Notes: generated from the letters alone by a model not told the origin. 64,000 nucleotides of DNA from Isoetes taiwanensis (GCA_021234155.1 JAJEKV010000027.1:12926916-12990915); one strand, 5' to 3'; counted from the first letter of the stretch, positions 1 to 12,810 are shown. Program-made: numbers and translations.

Positions 1-449
1 CCCACATGGATGTATGAAATCGGCGCCTAGTATGAAAGCATTTTAGTAAAAACTATACAGTTTATTGTATACTCGGCATTTTAATTCACATTACCTTTCT
101 AATGGCCATCGATGGCAAGCTCATAATCATCATCTGGAGCAGTTTGTCATCATCTCTTTGCTTCATCCATCACGAGCTAATAACCAATCATTGGTCATTG
201 TGCGGCAAGGGTGCATTCTTGATTATTGAACCACATCTATGTGAGCCATTTCTTGATGCTTCTTCCTTTTTGGTTTGTACATGTCTGGCCCAAGATTGGA
301 CTTCGTTGTATTATTCATGATAAAAGTATTATTTGCATGGCCGCGAAACATCTCATCATTTAGATTCTTCTCCACACCTTTGCCTTGTAGGAGCGCCGAT
401 ATAATCTCCTTCGGGGCTCTTTTTCCTCCCACATTTTAAGGCCATGGGG

Positions 450-2480
450 TTAAATGCAATAGTCCGTCATTCAGAAATAAAAGTGTTTCTTGTATGAGAT
501 GCCTACGCTATACATTTTATACGGCCTAGCCATTTTCAGTGACAAACCCCTTAGTACTTTCATATATAAGCTCGAGAAAGAACATCCATCTTCTTTGAGG
601 CGGACACGCTAATTTGATCTCATTTTGGAATATGAATTAATAGGTGCACCTACGCCAATAACATCATTGCATTAATATCATTGAATCTATACATAATATA
701 TAAGAAAAAGAAATATTAATATAGGGAGAAGGTTTGAAGAAAGGACAATATAATACTTGTAGATCTAGAAGCTTGTCGGGAAAACTCTTTCTCAATATCA
801 CATAATAGTAAAATGGCCTCCTCCTCCATCTTTGGAATGTCCGAGGAGATATCAATTTCCTTCAAGACATACCAATTTTACTGGAAGCGATATATAATAT
901 TCCTTATAGGCGGTGTCGGATAGCTTCCAATAGCCGCAGGGGAAGCACATGCTACATCCACAATAAACAATGGTTTGATACATGCAAATATTTCAAATAG
1001 TCATGGAATAAAACTCATGATAAAATACAAGAAACTTATACCCAGTCATGTGTCTTGAGACCAGCAGGTTTTCCATCTTTTGTAAATGCTTTTTGTAGAG
1101 AAGCACCATGCCCGATCGGTGTCGCGAATATTTTGTATTACTCCACATGCACTCTTTGACAGAGTTGTTTGATCCTAACACCCAAGCACCGCACTTTCCA
1201 TTTTAGTCTTCCAGCCCTCTCAATTGGCCAATATTCTCTTTTCATTTTCTTTCTTTAAGATCCTCTGCAGAACCTAATGTCTCCCATTCACCAATTAAAT
1301 GCTTCCCACGGAGAATGTGCAATATTTTTGAATATATGCATTGGATCAAACAAGTGTCACGACTTCAAGTCTACCCGGTGCAACCTATAGAATATAGATA
1401 AGCGTTTCATGCAGTATTGAGGTATTGCCTTCTCAATATTAGCCAGCAATCCAAATTTGGGTTTGCATCTTTCCATGCATCGAGCCAATCCCTAGTTGTC
1501 CATCGCTTTGGTGGTGTCACCTCATGCGTGCATAGATGCTTATGGGGCAAATATTTTTTGTGGCCAATGTAAATTTGCTTCTGAGATCGATGTTTGGATC
1601 ACATTGTGATGTTAGGCTAGTTCCACATGAAGGACATCCATATGCTCGCCAATGCGTAGACTGTTACATCCACAAAGGCCAGCGCGATTTTAGGATCATG
1701 GTTTTACAAGCAACTAGAAATTTTTGTAGTGATATGCCCGCCGTCCACAGAAAAGCACGGATGTCATGAATTGGCGAACATAATTTCCATGGAGTGTGAA
1801 ATCATGTGGCTCTCTTGTGATGTCATACGGCTGGGTCCCCTTCCACGTATTTCAGTTCCTCTACCAAAGGTTCCATGTAAACATCCATATTTTTACTTGA
1901 GTATTTTCACGCAGAAATATTTTCCACTTCAATACATGTTTATACAAAGCATGACCATAACATATTACCGGAACAATCAATGTCAACATGATATGACCCG
2001 AGGTTTGATAGCCCATCCATGGTGGAATATTGTAGTTTACAACAACTATGGTATATGATGACATAGATCCCCGGGGCATATTCCATCGAAGCCCTAGCCA
2101 AGGCTAATCTTTGCGAGGCTCTGCTTTAAGTGTGGCCACTTTTCTTGACATTCTTCCAAGACTCTCCATGCGGGCATCCCTCAATTTTCCATCTATGCTC
2201 AGATTTTTGCGTGAAATCATAAAGAGGCAATGGAAGGAGATCGAAACATATAGCGTAAAGCGGGGATTATAGGCATATGGCGCCAATGTTTTCCTTACCG
2301 CAGCGACCTTCTTCCTTCCTCATCACGAGTGGCTCATTACGCCGGGCATGATTGGTTCCCCGCATGTCGTTCTGAAATGGTATGCAATCATTCCGCATGC
2401 ATGTATACAATTGTGTTCTAAGCTGGTAACAGCAACAATTCTCTTGCCTCTCCTTTTCTTGACTTGAGGAAGGCAATGCC
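450..2480 (-). pseudogene. CACTA TNP2-like transposase, broken
   Basis: Reading the minus strand through stops and frameshifts gives the landmarks of plant TNP2 transposases in the right order. They are a cysteine segment near 2,350-2,400; an IPLIP..LRYMF-like block near 2,250; a W..L...KWPHL segment running into a G.GFDGICPG-like motif near 2,090-2,170; YNIPPWMGYQ near 2,020 (family: YNLPPW); a GCPSCG zinc-binding pair near 1,640; a DLKS.HLFDPMHIFKNI block near 1,330-1,370 (family: DVMHIEKN); and a DUF4218-like RRWMFFLE...KGFV stretch near 560-600. These transposases cut and join element ends. There are many in-frame stops and no usable start, so this is a fossil. Boundaries are approximate because similarity fades at both ends. 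Confidence 0.72.
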
Positions 2481-2559
2481 GCCGGTAGTATTTTGTCTAA
2501 CAGAGCTGAAGTACATATGCCATGGCTGTATTATTAGTAGCAACATTGCAAAAAGAATC

Positions 2560-5500
2560 TATAAAGGTAGATACATGCACGAAAAGCTCGAGCTTACTAT
2601 TGTTGCTCCATCAGGCTTTATGTTGGAGGTTCAAAGAAATTATGAAACATGCAGCGAGCCGAGATACGTGCATTTGGAAACAATGGGGTTATTTGCCTCG
2701 TTGTCGCGAGGAATTCAAGCCTTGTCACCATTATTGTCCTCATTTTCGGGGATGTTGAGCTTCTTTGGAAAATAATTGTAATTGTTTCATGTATACATCC
2801 CCGCGAAGCAATGTATTCTTTGAACTTGATGTTTGAGGAGCTTAGTAATGATTCATCACACGAGAATTTGGACATATAAATGTCGGTTTTCAATTTTATT
2901 TTAGGTGGTAATTTAAAAGATCATACATATATATTTTGAAACAATTATATGAGTTCAATGCATTATACAAATATAAAATCCCATCCTTGTTGTACAACTT
3001 CTATTACAATATACAATTGGGATGTACCCACCATAAATAAGATATTAAAATGTACATAAAGCAATTCAACACACTCTATATTTGCCAAATGAGTATGCTC
3101 CTCATTTGAAGTTTGACTTATGATTAGCTTGTGTTGTAACGCATTAGGTTTGTCAAGTGTAAAAAAATAGGCATCCACTATTAGTTCGACATAATGATTG
3201 CACATATTCAGACGTTAAAATAACTAAATGCACATGTCAACTAATTAGTTTAAATGCCTAGAGGAATTATACCTTAAAGCATTACCTCATTTGCCGATGT
3301 TCAAATTGAATTATAAGCTTTCTTTGGGGCCTATTTAGCCACATACCATGCTCGTGCCTGTGTTGTTATGCAGCACATGATAGGCGATGTAGCGACTCAG
3401 GCAATTGCACCAACAACTTTCCACGATGGCGAATGCGAAGCTTCAGCGGGGTTATTTCTAGGTCTTTCACTGTGCCTTCCACGAAGGGCGAAGAAGATGA
3501 AGTTGAAGATGGCATTGCCGTACGGTAAGTATTGCACTACTGCAAATTAATTCTTGGCACTACTATTGTTCATCGATTAACATAAAGCTGTCAAAATAAG
3601 AAACAAGGCGCATTGGTGGTATGGAAATGTTTCAAAGTACGCGCCAAATAGCCAATACCAACAAAAGTGATCATGCAACATAACTTTGAAAGTTGAAATC
3701 ATTAGACCGACATCGAGAACTAGCAAAATTGCATTTCAAAATTACATAGAAATACCAACAAAGGTGGTAAAAGTTAAAGTTATCAAGAGACATCATGCAC
3801 AACCACCTTGCGATACGAAAACTTAAAAGGTATTCAGAAATAAGTTATGAGCAAGGGATCGAGGCGTAAGGTAGAGTGGCAGTTGGCAAAAATGAGAAAT
3901 AACCAATGGGTTAAGATTAAAATACAACCAAGGTACCATTGAAGGTGGTACATAGGTTAAAATTACAAGTAGGCGGGGCCGAAATCATACATGATTATCC
4001 ACTAAACTTCGACCACTGAAATCATGAGGTACAACTAATCAAAACTCAAAGTAAAGCCTGATTAGAAATCTTGTCGAAAAATGCGTTACTTTGCAATGTT
4101 GGATGGTGGCATTTCATACGCAGAAGCCCGGTGGGACATATACCAAAATTAAAAGACCATAGAAAATGATAAAGATGTAAATTTGCCAATAAACTATGCG
4201 AGAAAATAGATGTCTATTAAAGTTGGCGGAATTGCCAAAATCTCGTGAAAGTGGTCAGGGTTAAATTTACAAGTAACGGTGGTCGTTACATCATGAAAAT
4301 TACCAACTCAACGCGAGAATCATGAAAATTACCAACTTGAATTAACAACTCGAATGCAAATAAGATTAGAGAAACACAGCAAAATCGTTCTCGGCTTTTG
4401 CATAGCATACATCCACACTGTTGCTCCTCTGCTATTAAACATGCGGCTTTCATACAGCCTCTAAATTGCTAACCGGTGAAGTATTAAGATCTCTCTATTT
4501 TTTGATTAATGATTGTTTAAAGTTTCTATTTAGGATCTGGTTTGTTGCGATTTTGGTAAGTCCCTTAAGACGGTGATAAAGGAAAAGCCCACTTTGAGCA
4601 ATGCAGGGATGAAAGCTTGATAGCCATGGTGAGAGAATCAAACAGCGGCGAAGAATGGCATTTTTTTTGCCAACATGCCTCGAGGAGATTTATCGGGATT
4701 TCTTTATGGAAATGGAAAGCGAGTGACAAGGAGTTTACAAATCAAACAAAGGGAGAGGAAACTGGTGGACAATTGGAAGCTTGGGGAACAATTAGGCTGA
4801 GGTCGATTACATACTTATGAAATTACTTTTCGAATTTTTCCCAAGTAAATAAGTCTCTTACTATGAGATACGTTTATGTTATAAGAGTGCTTATTGCACC
4901 TTCTTTAGAGTTTTGTTCTGCGGGTTGGTTTTACGTATGAGGTTTTGTTTAACAAATTTTAATGCGCTATCTGAGTTGGTTAAGCTTGACATTTATTGTC
5001 ATTTTGGCACTTGTAGAAATAATGTCACCGGCATTTCTTCACTGTCACTAGCTCCAACGGAATGACACCAAAGCGCGCAGACATCAGCTTTCAAAGTTGG
5101 CTTTGGTTTTTAACATTTGCAAGTTGGGGGCTTGATAGCCAAGAACTCCGGCGAGAATCGATTAAGCGATTACTGCTGGGAGTCATCAACCCTAGGCTCG
5201 CCAATCTTTTGTGGCCAAGATAATCACGGCACACTTTCATCACGATTTCTGCATAGTTTTGAAGGTTGACCAAAGCATAATTGTGGCTAAAGGATTTGGT
5301 TACGGGGATACACCCTAAAACATTAAGAGCTTTGCCTTTGCTCCAAATCAATGGATCCGTTGGAGCGAGAACAAGCGAGGGGAGAAATTAGTTGCATTTG
5401 CAATCTAGAGATGAACAAAAGGTTTGGAAATGTAACCACTTTGGATTCCTGAAAATTGCCGGATAGGAGGGAAGCCAATGCATGGCTGAAGTCAACTTTG

Positions 5501-7030
5501 ATGCTCCTTTCAAAAGCATGGTGGAAGGAAATATTGGTTTTCTATTGGATCTGAAGAGCATGCCAAGAAGGGGGTGGTCTCCTCCACAATGGTTTCTTAT
5601 GATCTTGAGAGATAGATAGCGTATTATGCTATCGAGAGAGTGTTAGCCCGATGCACTTACGAGTAAAATACTTAGTTACATGTCTCCTTCACCTAAAGTA
5701 CGTCTTTGGAACAATGGCTTTGGTCGGTTGCTTCCCTTATACATGGAAATTAGTGGAAACTTTAAGTTTTGGTGGCTTATCCTTTAGCGGAACAAAGTTG
5801 TTTTTACATTAAAAGTTTTGAATGAGTTAGCAAGTGATTATCAAGCATTTAGTTGCTTGAGTCTTTTAGTAGACTTAAAGCGGTTCACATAATGGTGCAT
5901 ATTGTAATCCTGTTATTTCTATACGAGAAATGTTAAGGGCCGAAAAGGTATCTGAGACCATGGCATTTAATGTGGAAGTCAAAGGCGATTAACAAATATT
6001 GCATCATGTATGTGGGCGGATGGGATGGGATTTTGACAAATTAATACATGTATTACCGAGGTGAAGGTAAGAAAACAAAGATCTGGCTCAATCTTGATAT
6101 GGATACATGGCGGTCTTTGATATGGATATCTATGCAAATTGATGAATAAAGCAAGGTATTTGGTGAAGCGACTTTGGTTTTCACGCACACATATAATATG
6201 TATAAGTGTTATTTAGCAATACATCGATCTTGAAAGCATAGCGTGTTGTTATGGGCATTCCTAATATGGCATTTTGTTGTCTTGTGGGCTAGCTAGGATC
6301 ATTATATGATAAAGAATCCTTTTAGAAATAAGATTATGGGCTAGGCTTTTGGAGATTATTAAAACAGCACAGGTGTATTTGGCGATGCGGATTAAGTCCA
6401 TCTGTGAATGGGCATAACATCTGGAGCCCGAGGCCACCGCTCTATTGTCTTCTTGGGTTTTCAACATGCTCAAAAAGTGAATCTATCTCCCCTTCCTCCC
6501 GTAGCTACGCATTTTCTCATATCTGAGTTGATATGTCATTTCATGTTCACCATGTTTGATTTAGGAGCATCAAAGGCTGCATTCCATGTATATTTGGCTT
6601 GGTATATTAGTTCACGTAATATTGATGTCTTGATTTTTTGCGGAAGCTCACGGATATATTGAAACGGGTAGGAGGTCAAGCATTTCGAGAGAGGAAAACA
6701 TCAAGACAAGGCGTAAAACAAACAAGAAGAAAGATAACGTCATTACTAGAGGGCGTGTTATTTTGACTGATTAGATCCTCGATGAGGGAGATCCACTCTT
6801 CTCATTACGTTGATTGTTCGATGATGACAAAGATGATCCTAAAGAAGGCTCTGGCGGAGTCGAGCTGTCTTATCATGTTGATTCAAAGTTATCTAAATCT
6901 GATGTAAGTTTTCCTATTTAATCTATCGTTCCTTTTCTCACAAATTTATGAGAAAAGCGTACATTTCCATACATGTTAACGGTCACCGGTTCAACAATGA
7001 TGTCCTTTTCAAGTCCATTTCCTCCAGCAA
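2560..7030. other. No recognisable gene; AT-rich degraded DNA
   Basis: I see no coding region I can defend here. The open frames are short (the longest is about 90 codons), overlap on both strands and lack family motifs. The base composition is AT-rich with no clear promoter or splice pattern. It lies between the TNP2 relic and the PPR fragment, and is most simply the decayed interior of the CACTA element. Confidence 0.5.
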
Positions 7031-7060
7031 CCCATTGCCGGATATTTTTGATTCCTTCCA

Positions 7061-7545
7061 TCAAAAATCTTTTTGAAAACGGTGAGAACGCCGGTGACTA
7101 AAAGTAACTTTGTCTGGCAATAATTTCTGCAGTTGTATTTGTCCAAAGAGCTTCACAGCTTCCTTTCCCAACCTATGTTGAGAATAAGCTGCGATGAGTG
7201 CATTCCATGATATCAAGTTAGGTTTGGCTATTCTATCAAAAAGCATGTATGCAGTATCTAAGCTCCCACAATTTCCATACATAGCTACAAGTGTATTTGC
7301 TAAAAATCGAGATCACGAGTCCTGGCCGCACCTGGGAATCAGCGATGGCAATACGGCTTTCTACTGGCCTAAGATTTTCTGGTTGTGCGCATGTGTTGAG
7401 AATGCCAACAAATGTCACCTTATTTGGCATAATTCCTGTGAACTGCATCTGTTGAAAGAGTTGAATGGCTTTCTTTGCTTTACCATTTTGGCTATAAGAA
7501 CTTATCATGATATTCAGAGCCTCATTCCATTGACAACATTATTGT
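7061..7545 (-). pseudogene. Pentatricopeptide repeat (PLS-type) gene fragment
   Basis: Two overlapping minus-strand frames, offset by a frameshift near 7,270-7,300, carry successive PPR motifs. The first (7,508-7,236) has MISSYSQNGKAKKAIQLFQQ followed by a PNKVTFVGILNTCA stretch. The second (7,282-7,061) has MYGNCGSLDTAYMLFDRI, then NLISWNALIAAYSQHRLGKE and LPDKVTF. The spacing and the SWNALIAAYSQ signature are typical of the L and S motifs of PLS-class PPR proteins, which bind organellar RNA and in many cases direct RNA editing. Only two to three repeats remain. There is no organelle-targeting start and no E/DYW tail, and the frame closes on both sides. It looks like a captured or relic gene piece inside transposon DNA. 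Confidence 0.8.
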
Positions 7546-9650
7546 CAAAAGTTAACGTGCTTCAATTAAGCTTCCACAGCATGCATACATATTGACCAAA
7601 TCTTTGTATTTAACAATATCTGAGTTATTACTTATTCACAATGAGCTGCAATGCATTCGACTTGATGAAGGCTGCACCGATTATGACAATTGCTACAGAG
7701 CTCTTCGATGGCGAATCACAGTTATTTTGGACAGGTGCAGTGCGGGGATTCAATGATGGCTACTTGAGACTTACGGATCACGGAGTGTGCTAAGGGTGGA
7801 ACGGATTTGGTGCATCGGATCGATGTACGGTGCTCATTGATTGCACCGCCGAAATTGAAATGAATATCTTTTAATTGTTTTTTAATATTGATCTTTTATT
7901 AACCATTGGTTTTATTGATTTTATTGCCTAAGCAATGCTTGGTTAAAGTCACAATCCTATCCATTATAATCCGGGCAAGGTTTGGGCCAACTCTATATAG
8001 CTATGTTTTTAGACCCAACTCTAGCTATGGGCATAATCGCATTTTGTATTCATTTTTTCTTGCATGATACTCTTGTGTAACAATCTTAATGGTCTTTTTC
8101 CTAGTTATGTTATTTATTCCTAATTGTGTTCATGTTTCTAATTATGTTATTTATTCTAATAATTGTGTTCACGGCTTCCAATTGTATTACTTTTTTTTCT
8201 AAGGCCGTTCTTTTATTTTTGTAGTGTATTATTACAAAGGGGATGCCCTATCTAGATAGTCTGGGGAAGGAATTAGGTGGAGCAAGCAACCATACAAATG
8301 CTATGAGGAATGCATATGGGAATTAAGATCAAAACTTGGCGTCGAGATTGAGCCGCGACATCGAGCGGTAGATAAAGTATATAATTGACAACTTTGGTCA
8401 TGGATTGAGCAGTGAGGAACTTAACAAATTATTGACAAAGGATGGAACACTCACAGGGTAGTCTCTTTTTTCTCTCTCTCTCTTTTTTTTTTTTTTTTTC
8501 CTTTTCCTTTGATTGAATACTTTTTCCCATTGATGCTTGAAATTCATCTCTAATAGGGATAACTAGCGAGAAGAAAGGTGAAATTTTGGAAAAGATTAAT
8601 AGATCCATTGAAAGTAGGCAAAGATTGTTGGGAAAGATTAAGTTGAGAACAGTAATGATTCAAGTATACCAGCGTCAAAAGATGCATGAATGAATGGGGA
8701 AAATCAAGTTCGGTGGAGATGCATCTATTAGGTCAAGTTTGTAAGTATTATTTTATTTTGTATTATTATTATACAAGATCTTCTTATTAATTGTTATTTC
8801 TTATTGTAAATTCTTTATTTTGATCTTTGTGTAGTTCTCGATTGGGGTAGTTTCCCGTTGATGATTTGATGCAAAAAATAAAAGAAGATGGTGGCTATGC
8901 TGCATGGAAGAAAAAATGCTTGAAAAGGCCATGAAGTACAAAAGGTAGGAAGAATGATGAATTTACTTTTTATGTTATTTTATTTTGATGGTGTCTTGCT
9001 GACATAAAAGTGATTATGTGAAGAGTGAATCACGGGATTGTATTCAAAGAAAAAGATGAAAAGCCCGAGGAAAAGAAGTAAAATTTGAAGAAGCAAGAAC
9101 CTATTTACCTTGACTTTGAGAGAAGAAGAAGAAGAAGAAAGGGTGGAGTAAGGTATTCTTTGAAACTAATTTCCCATTGAACTTCATGTCCTAAGCTTGA
9201 TGAAGCTCAAACATTGGTTAAGGATTTATGGTTAAATATTTGAGAGAAGTGCATGAATTTGCATTAGTGAGCAAGCTCTTTTGACCATATACACTTTTTA
9301 ATAGGATACTTGAAGATCAAGGTAACTTTGGATTTGACGAAATTACCTCTCCTCCTTAAGAACAATCACCGGGAATGATCATGAATAGATTTAATTTGAG
9401 GTTTGAAGTATTGTAGAACTTCATGTATTTTACCAGAACTTGGCATTTGTTTGATGGTTTTACTTTCGGTAATTGACATTTTGATGAGTGGATACTATTT
9501 ATCAAGTTCAATGCAATTAGTTTCTTCAATTATCTATATTCAATGTCACTTTTATTAGTTTACAAGCATTATCTTTACATAACTCACGTTAGAAAGTTGG
9601 CAAAAAGAATATGTATGGACATAGAATGACGACGAAATAAATGTAAACCT
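7546..9650. other. No supported gene; low-complexity and degraded DNA
   Basis: The stretch holds AT-rich DNA, a CT/poly-T run at about 8,465-8,500, and short exon-like pieces near 8,550-8,700 and 8,850-8,940 with lysine-rich open frames broken by stops. A second CACTA protein, or nothing at all, would both fit. I do not recognise a family. Confidence 0.4.
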
Positions 9651-9686
9651 GTCACAAAAAAAAACAAATAAATAAAGATCACAATT

Positions 9687-10355
9687 TAGACATAAGATTA
9701 GACATAAGATTATTACGAAATTGACGCAATGATTTGCTTATCTTTGTAGAAGGTTGTCACAACATTGATGTAGATGTATTGTAAATATCTTAAATGACAT
9801 GTCACAAACATACATATATATTGCCATTATTTTGTTACAAAATGGTCATAAATCTTACACAACGTTGTAATAAACCTATTAGAGAGTATCTCAAATGTCA
9901 CATAAGGTTGTCATATATATTGCCATTATTTTGTTACAAAATAGTCATAAAACTTACACAATGTTGTAATAAACTAGCATGAAAGTGAATCATAAAAGTG
10001 TCACATTTGTCACATAAAATGGTCAATTTATGAACAACGAATAGGCCACATAAGTGCATCAATTTAGAAGTGTAATCGATGCTAATATGATGTAATATAA
10101 GATGCAATTATATGAGAATTTGGACATAAACTTGACTCAAATACGACCTAAAATTGCCACTAATACTGTCATTGCGTCATGCTTGCGTCATGTCAGCATG
10201 ACATAATAAATGACACAACAAGTGACGCTCGTGCGACATCAAACCACGACACATATAGCGACAATTTTTTGTCAATTTATGGGTCTTGAAAAAATAGTTA
10301 GCGTCAGTTTTTTTGACGATATACTTGACAAAAAACACCATGTTCTGTTGTAGTA
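9687..10355 (-). repeat. CACTA subterminal repeat region and terminus
   Basis: A direct repeat of about 60 bp occurs twice, at about 9,817-9,876 and 9,916-9,975; it shares TATATATTGCCATTATTTTG and ends in ACACAA.GTTGTAATAAAC. A short duplication (TTAGACATAAGA) sits at 9,687-9,712. Between 10,160 and 10,340 the motifs TGACGC, GCGTCA, TTGTCA and TGACAA recur in both orientations. The block stops at GTTCTGTTGTAGTA (10,342-10,355), the complement of a CACTACAA-like end. Dense short repeats next to the terminal repeat are the usual transposase-binding region of CACTA elements. Confidence 0.6.
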
Positions 10356-11394
10356 TATGGATTAGGGTAAAAGCACGCTGTGGTGTATCAAAAACGCGCA
10401 TTTTGACGCCACATTTTGGCACCATCTTTGTGGTAGAATCGGGTGGTGCATACCGAAGCGAAGATTGCGGGAGTGCGAATTAATGAGCGTCGGTTATTTT
10501 CAATTTTATGCCACATCATTGTCCCTCATTTTGAATTAAGAAATAATCACCTCTTCTTCTGTTTTTTTTGCCGCTTCTTGCCAATTGAACCCTAATGGAG
10601 TCAGAATTGAACGCCACTAGTTACACGATGAAATCTCTCCTCAAACAAGAGATTGTGCCCCATGAAGATCTAAAGAAGCTTTGGGGTGACAGAGTTCCAA
10701 ATAAATCTGGCTACAGGTATTTTCCCCCAAATGTTTTGTTCAAACTGAAAAATTAAGGCATATGTTTTCTTGTACAGGTTGAAGAATCCGAGCTATGAAC
10801 AATACAAAGAATTCATGCAAATTTACAAAAGAATTACAGGGAAGCCACATACATGGGGTGGAATGGCTCCTGGAACCTGGGCAGTGGCTTATTATCTGCA
10901 TATAAAGGGGGAGGTTGTTAATTGGAAGAGCTTCTCGGATTATTATAAAACCCCCGATGAGAAAGCAGAGGCCAGTTCTTCTAGACCCAAGAGAAAGCAT
11001 AGGCAAATCCAACCTGACGAGGAGGAAAATAGTAAAAGTGACAGGGATGATGATAGGGAAAAAACCAAATCAGGTTCCTCTAGACCAGACATTCAATCTG
11101 AACTCACAATCAAAACAGAAAAGCAGAGCAATGTTCTGAGACCAAAACATGCCATTGCAGGTATGTTCAATTATTAGTTGTGTTACAACAGAAAAAAATC
11201 TCAAGCTTGACCTAGATTGTTTCTATCAACACAGAAAAGGTAACATCAAATCCACTTCAAGAATCAGGTATGTCTACTATCATTTTGCATCATGTTGGTT
11301 GTATTGTCATGTTGTGTCGCTATGATGCCATCTGTGGGGCATTTCGTGCAATGGATGCCAGAATGATAGATGAGGTATGTGTGGTCTGGTGAGT

Positions 11395-11935
11395 GGTTGT
11401 TGGCATCCACCATGTCCCACACCACACCCCACCATCTCCCACCACTACACTCTACCATCTCCCACCGCCACACTCCACCATGTCCCACACCACACCCCTC
11501 CACCACACTCCACCACCACCACACCACACCACACCACCGCACTCCACCATGTCCCACACCACAATCCACCACCACCACACTCCACTACCACCACACCACA
11601 CCACACCACACCCCACAACCACACCCCACCACCACACCCCACACCCACCACCCCACCACCATGCCCACCACCACACTCCACCATGTCCCCACACCACACT
11701 CCACCACCACCACACACCCCACCACCACCACCACCAAACCCCACCACCACACCCCACCACCACCACACACAACCACCACCACACTTCATCACCCTGCACA
11801 ATGTCCCATCACTCCTTGCTACAACTACAGCGTGTTGTGTGGTGTGTACTGTGCAGCGTATGTTGTATGGTGTGTGGTATGTGGTGGTGTGTAGAGACTA
11901 CCTTGTGTTGTGTGGTGTGTGATTGTGGTTTTCCA
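11395..11935 (+). repeat. CACCA/CCACA minisatellite in intron 3 with GTGTGG counter-arm
   Basis: Positions 11,395-11,795 are almost free of G and consist of degenerate units built from CCACCACCACAC and TCCACCATGTCCCACACC. They are followed at about 11,830-11,935 by the opposite composition, GTGTGGTGTGT repeats. The two arms are complementary and could pair into a long hairpin in the intron RNA. Long open frames exist on both strands, but they are low-complexity His/Pro/Thr or Gly/Val/Trp strings produced by the repeat and are not genes. Confidence 0.85.
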
Positions 11936-12805
11936 TCAGTACGTGGCTTACTATGTTAGGAGGCTGACATGTACGTAGTGTTTTGTTTTGCAGACTATGG
12001 CAGACTTGTGAAGGAATAGTTGGCTGCAACATCAGCTAGGTTTGATAGATGCAAGCAACGATTGCAAGCAAACGAGGATAGGAAAAATGATATCAAAAGA
12101 AAGATTGAGTTGGTGGAGCATAAAGCATCAGAAATTAGAGTTGATTTGCATAGATGGCAATCAATCATGACAGCAAATCCGAAAGCAGCAGAGGGTGTTC
12201 AGGTTGTAAGCGAACTAAAGGATGAAGAGCTAAATGGTACAAGTGTTGCCTGGGCTGAATCAATTAAATAAGGAACTAGCAGAAACTGAAATTGAGCCAA
12301 AGGCATGTGAAGACTTAATGCTGGAGCTGCAACCTCGAATGCAAAGATTTGAGATTTTTTCTGAGCGTAGTGGTCATGACACTCATTTAGATCCTGCACT
12401 TCCAATGCTTCCTGAGGCAGAAGAAGAGGGTGATGAAGGTTGTCCATTTTGTGGACGTTGTCTGAAATGGGAGGGTAAAATGTTGCTAGTTGTTATAGCA
12501 GAATGCAGTCACCAGTATCACATTCCATGTCTATCACACCATTTGAGGTAAATATTATCATCTCTAACCCTCGTCTAAAGACTCTATTGATTTTGAATTT
12601 GTTTTGCAGACACTCTAGAACCTGCGGCAGCCCCAGTTGTGCCCACATTATGACTGAGACATGGCTTTTGGCTTTTGGTGTTCGAGTGGTACCACAAGAA
12701 CCAATAGACACGAGTAAGTGCCTTAACTAATGTTTACTAATGTTGTCACAGGTCTACTGACTTAGTGTTTGCAGAATTGCAGAAATTTGAGACCAAGGAT
12801 ATCCA

Positions 12806-12810
12806 ACAGT
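12806..12810. repeat. Target site duplication, left (ACAGT)
   Basis: ACAGT directly precedes TGTGACG at 12,811, and the same five bases follow the 3' LTR at 26,846-26,850. Removing the element and one copy restores a continuous reading frame of the host gene's last exon. Confidence 0.93.

Larger units (their letters stand above)
1..10355 (-). mobile_element. CACTA-type DNA transposon, partial (one end in window)
   Basis: I read this block as one degraded CACTA (En/Spm-like) element whose far end lies left of the window. Three things support it: a TNP2-like transposase relic on the minus strand at about 450-2,480, direct repeats at about 9,660-10,340, and a terminus that reads TACTACAACAGAACATGG on the minus strand at 10,355, one base off the canonical CACTACAA start. 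The middle (2,560-9,600) is AT-rich and mostly unrecognisable, apart from a PPR gene fragment. That the whole stretch is one element is inference. Several nested insertions are equally possible, and no 3-bp target duplication can be tested because the other end is missing. Confidence 0.5.
10595..12810 (+). pseudogene. Six-exon RING-like zinc-finger gene, split by retrotransposon (5' part)
   Basis: Exons with GT-AG junctions: 10,595-10,716; 10,778-11,160; 11,235-11,267; 11,994-12,547; 12,610-12,713; 12,775-12,810. The phases agree across all junctions. Exons 1-2 give a tryptophan- and tyrosine-rich N-terminal domain I do not recognise (it contains GKPHTWGGMAPGTWAVAYY), then a charged linker. 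Exon 4 gives a coiled coil and a zinc finger: CPFC, then AECSHQYHIPC, then in exon 5 a C-x4-C pair, which resembles a RING domain (E3 ubiquitin ligase fold). Exon 4 has a TAG at 12,017-12,019 and a one-base frame slip near 12,230; either may be real or a sequence error. The final exon is cut at 12,810 by an LTR retrotransposon and resumes at 26,851, so the native protein can no longer be made normally. Cellular role unknown. Confidence 0.72.

Noticed and set aside
11370-11959. Overlapping open frames of 115-188 codons on both strands
   Set aside because: They are His/Pro/Thr or Gly/Val/Trp strings translated from the intronic CA/CCA array in all frames, with no real protein composition.
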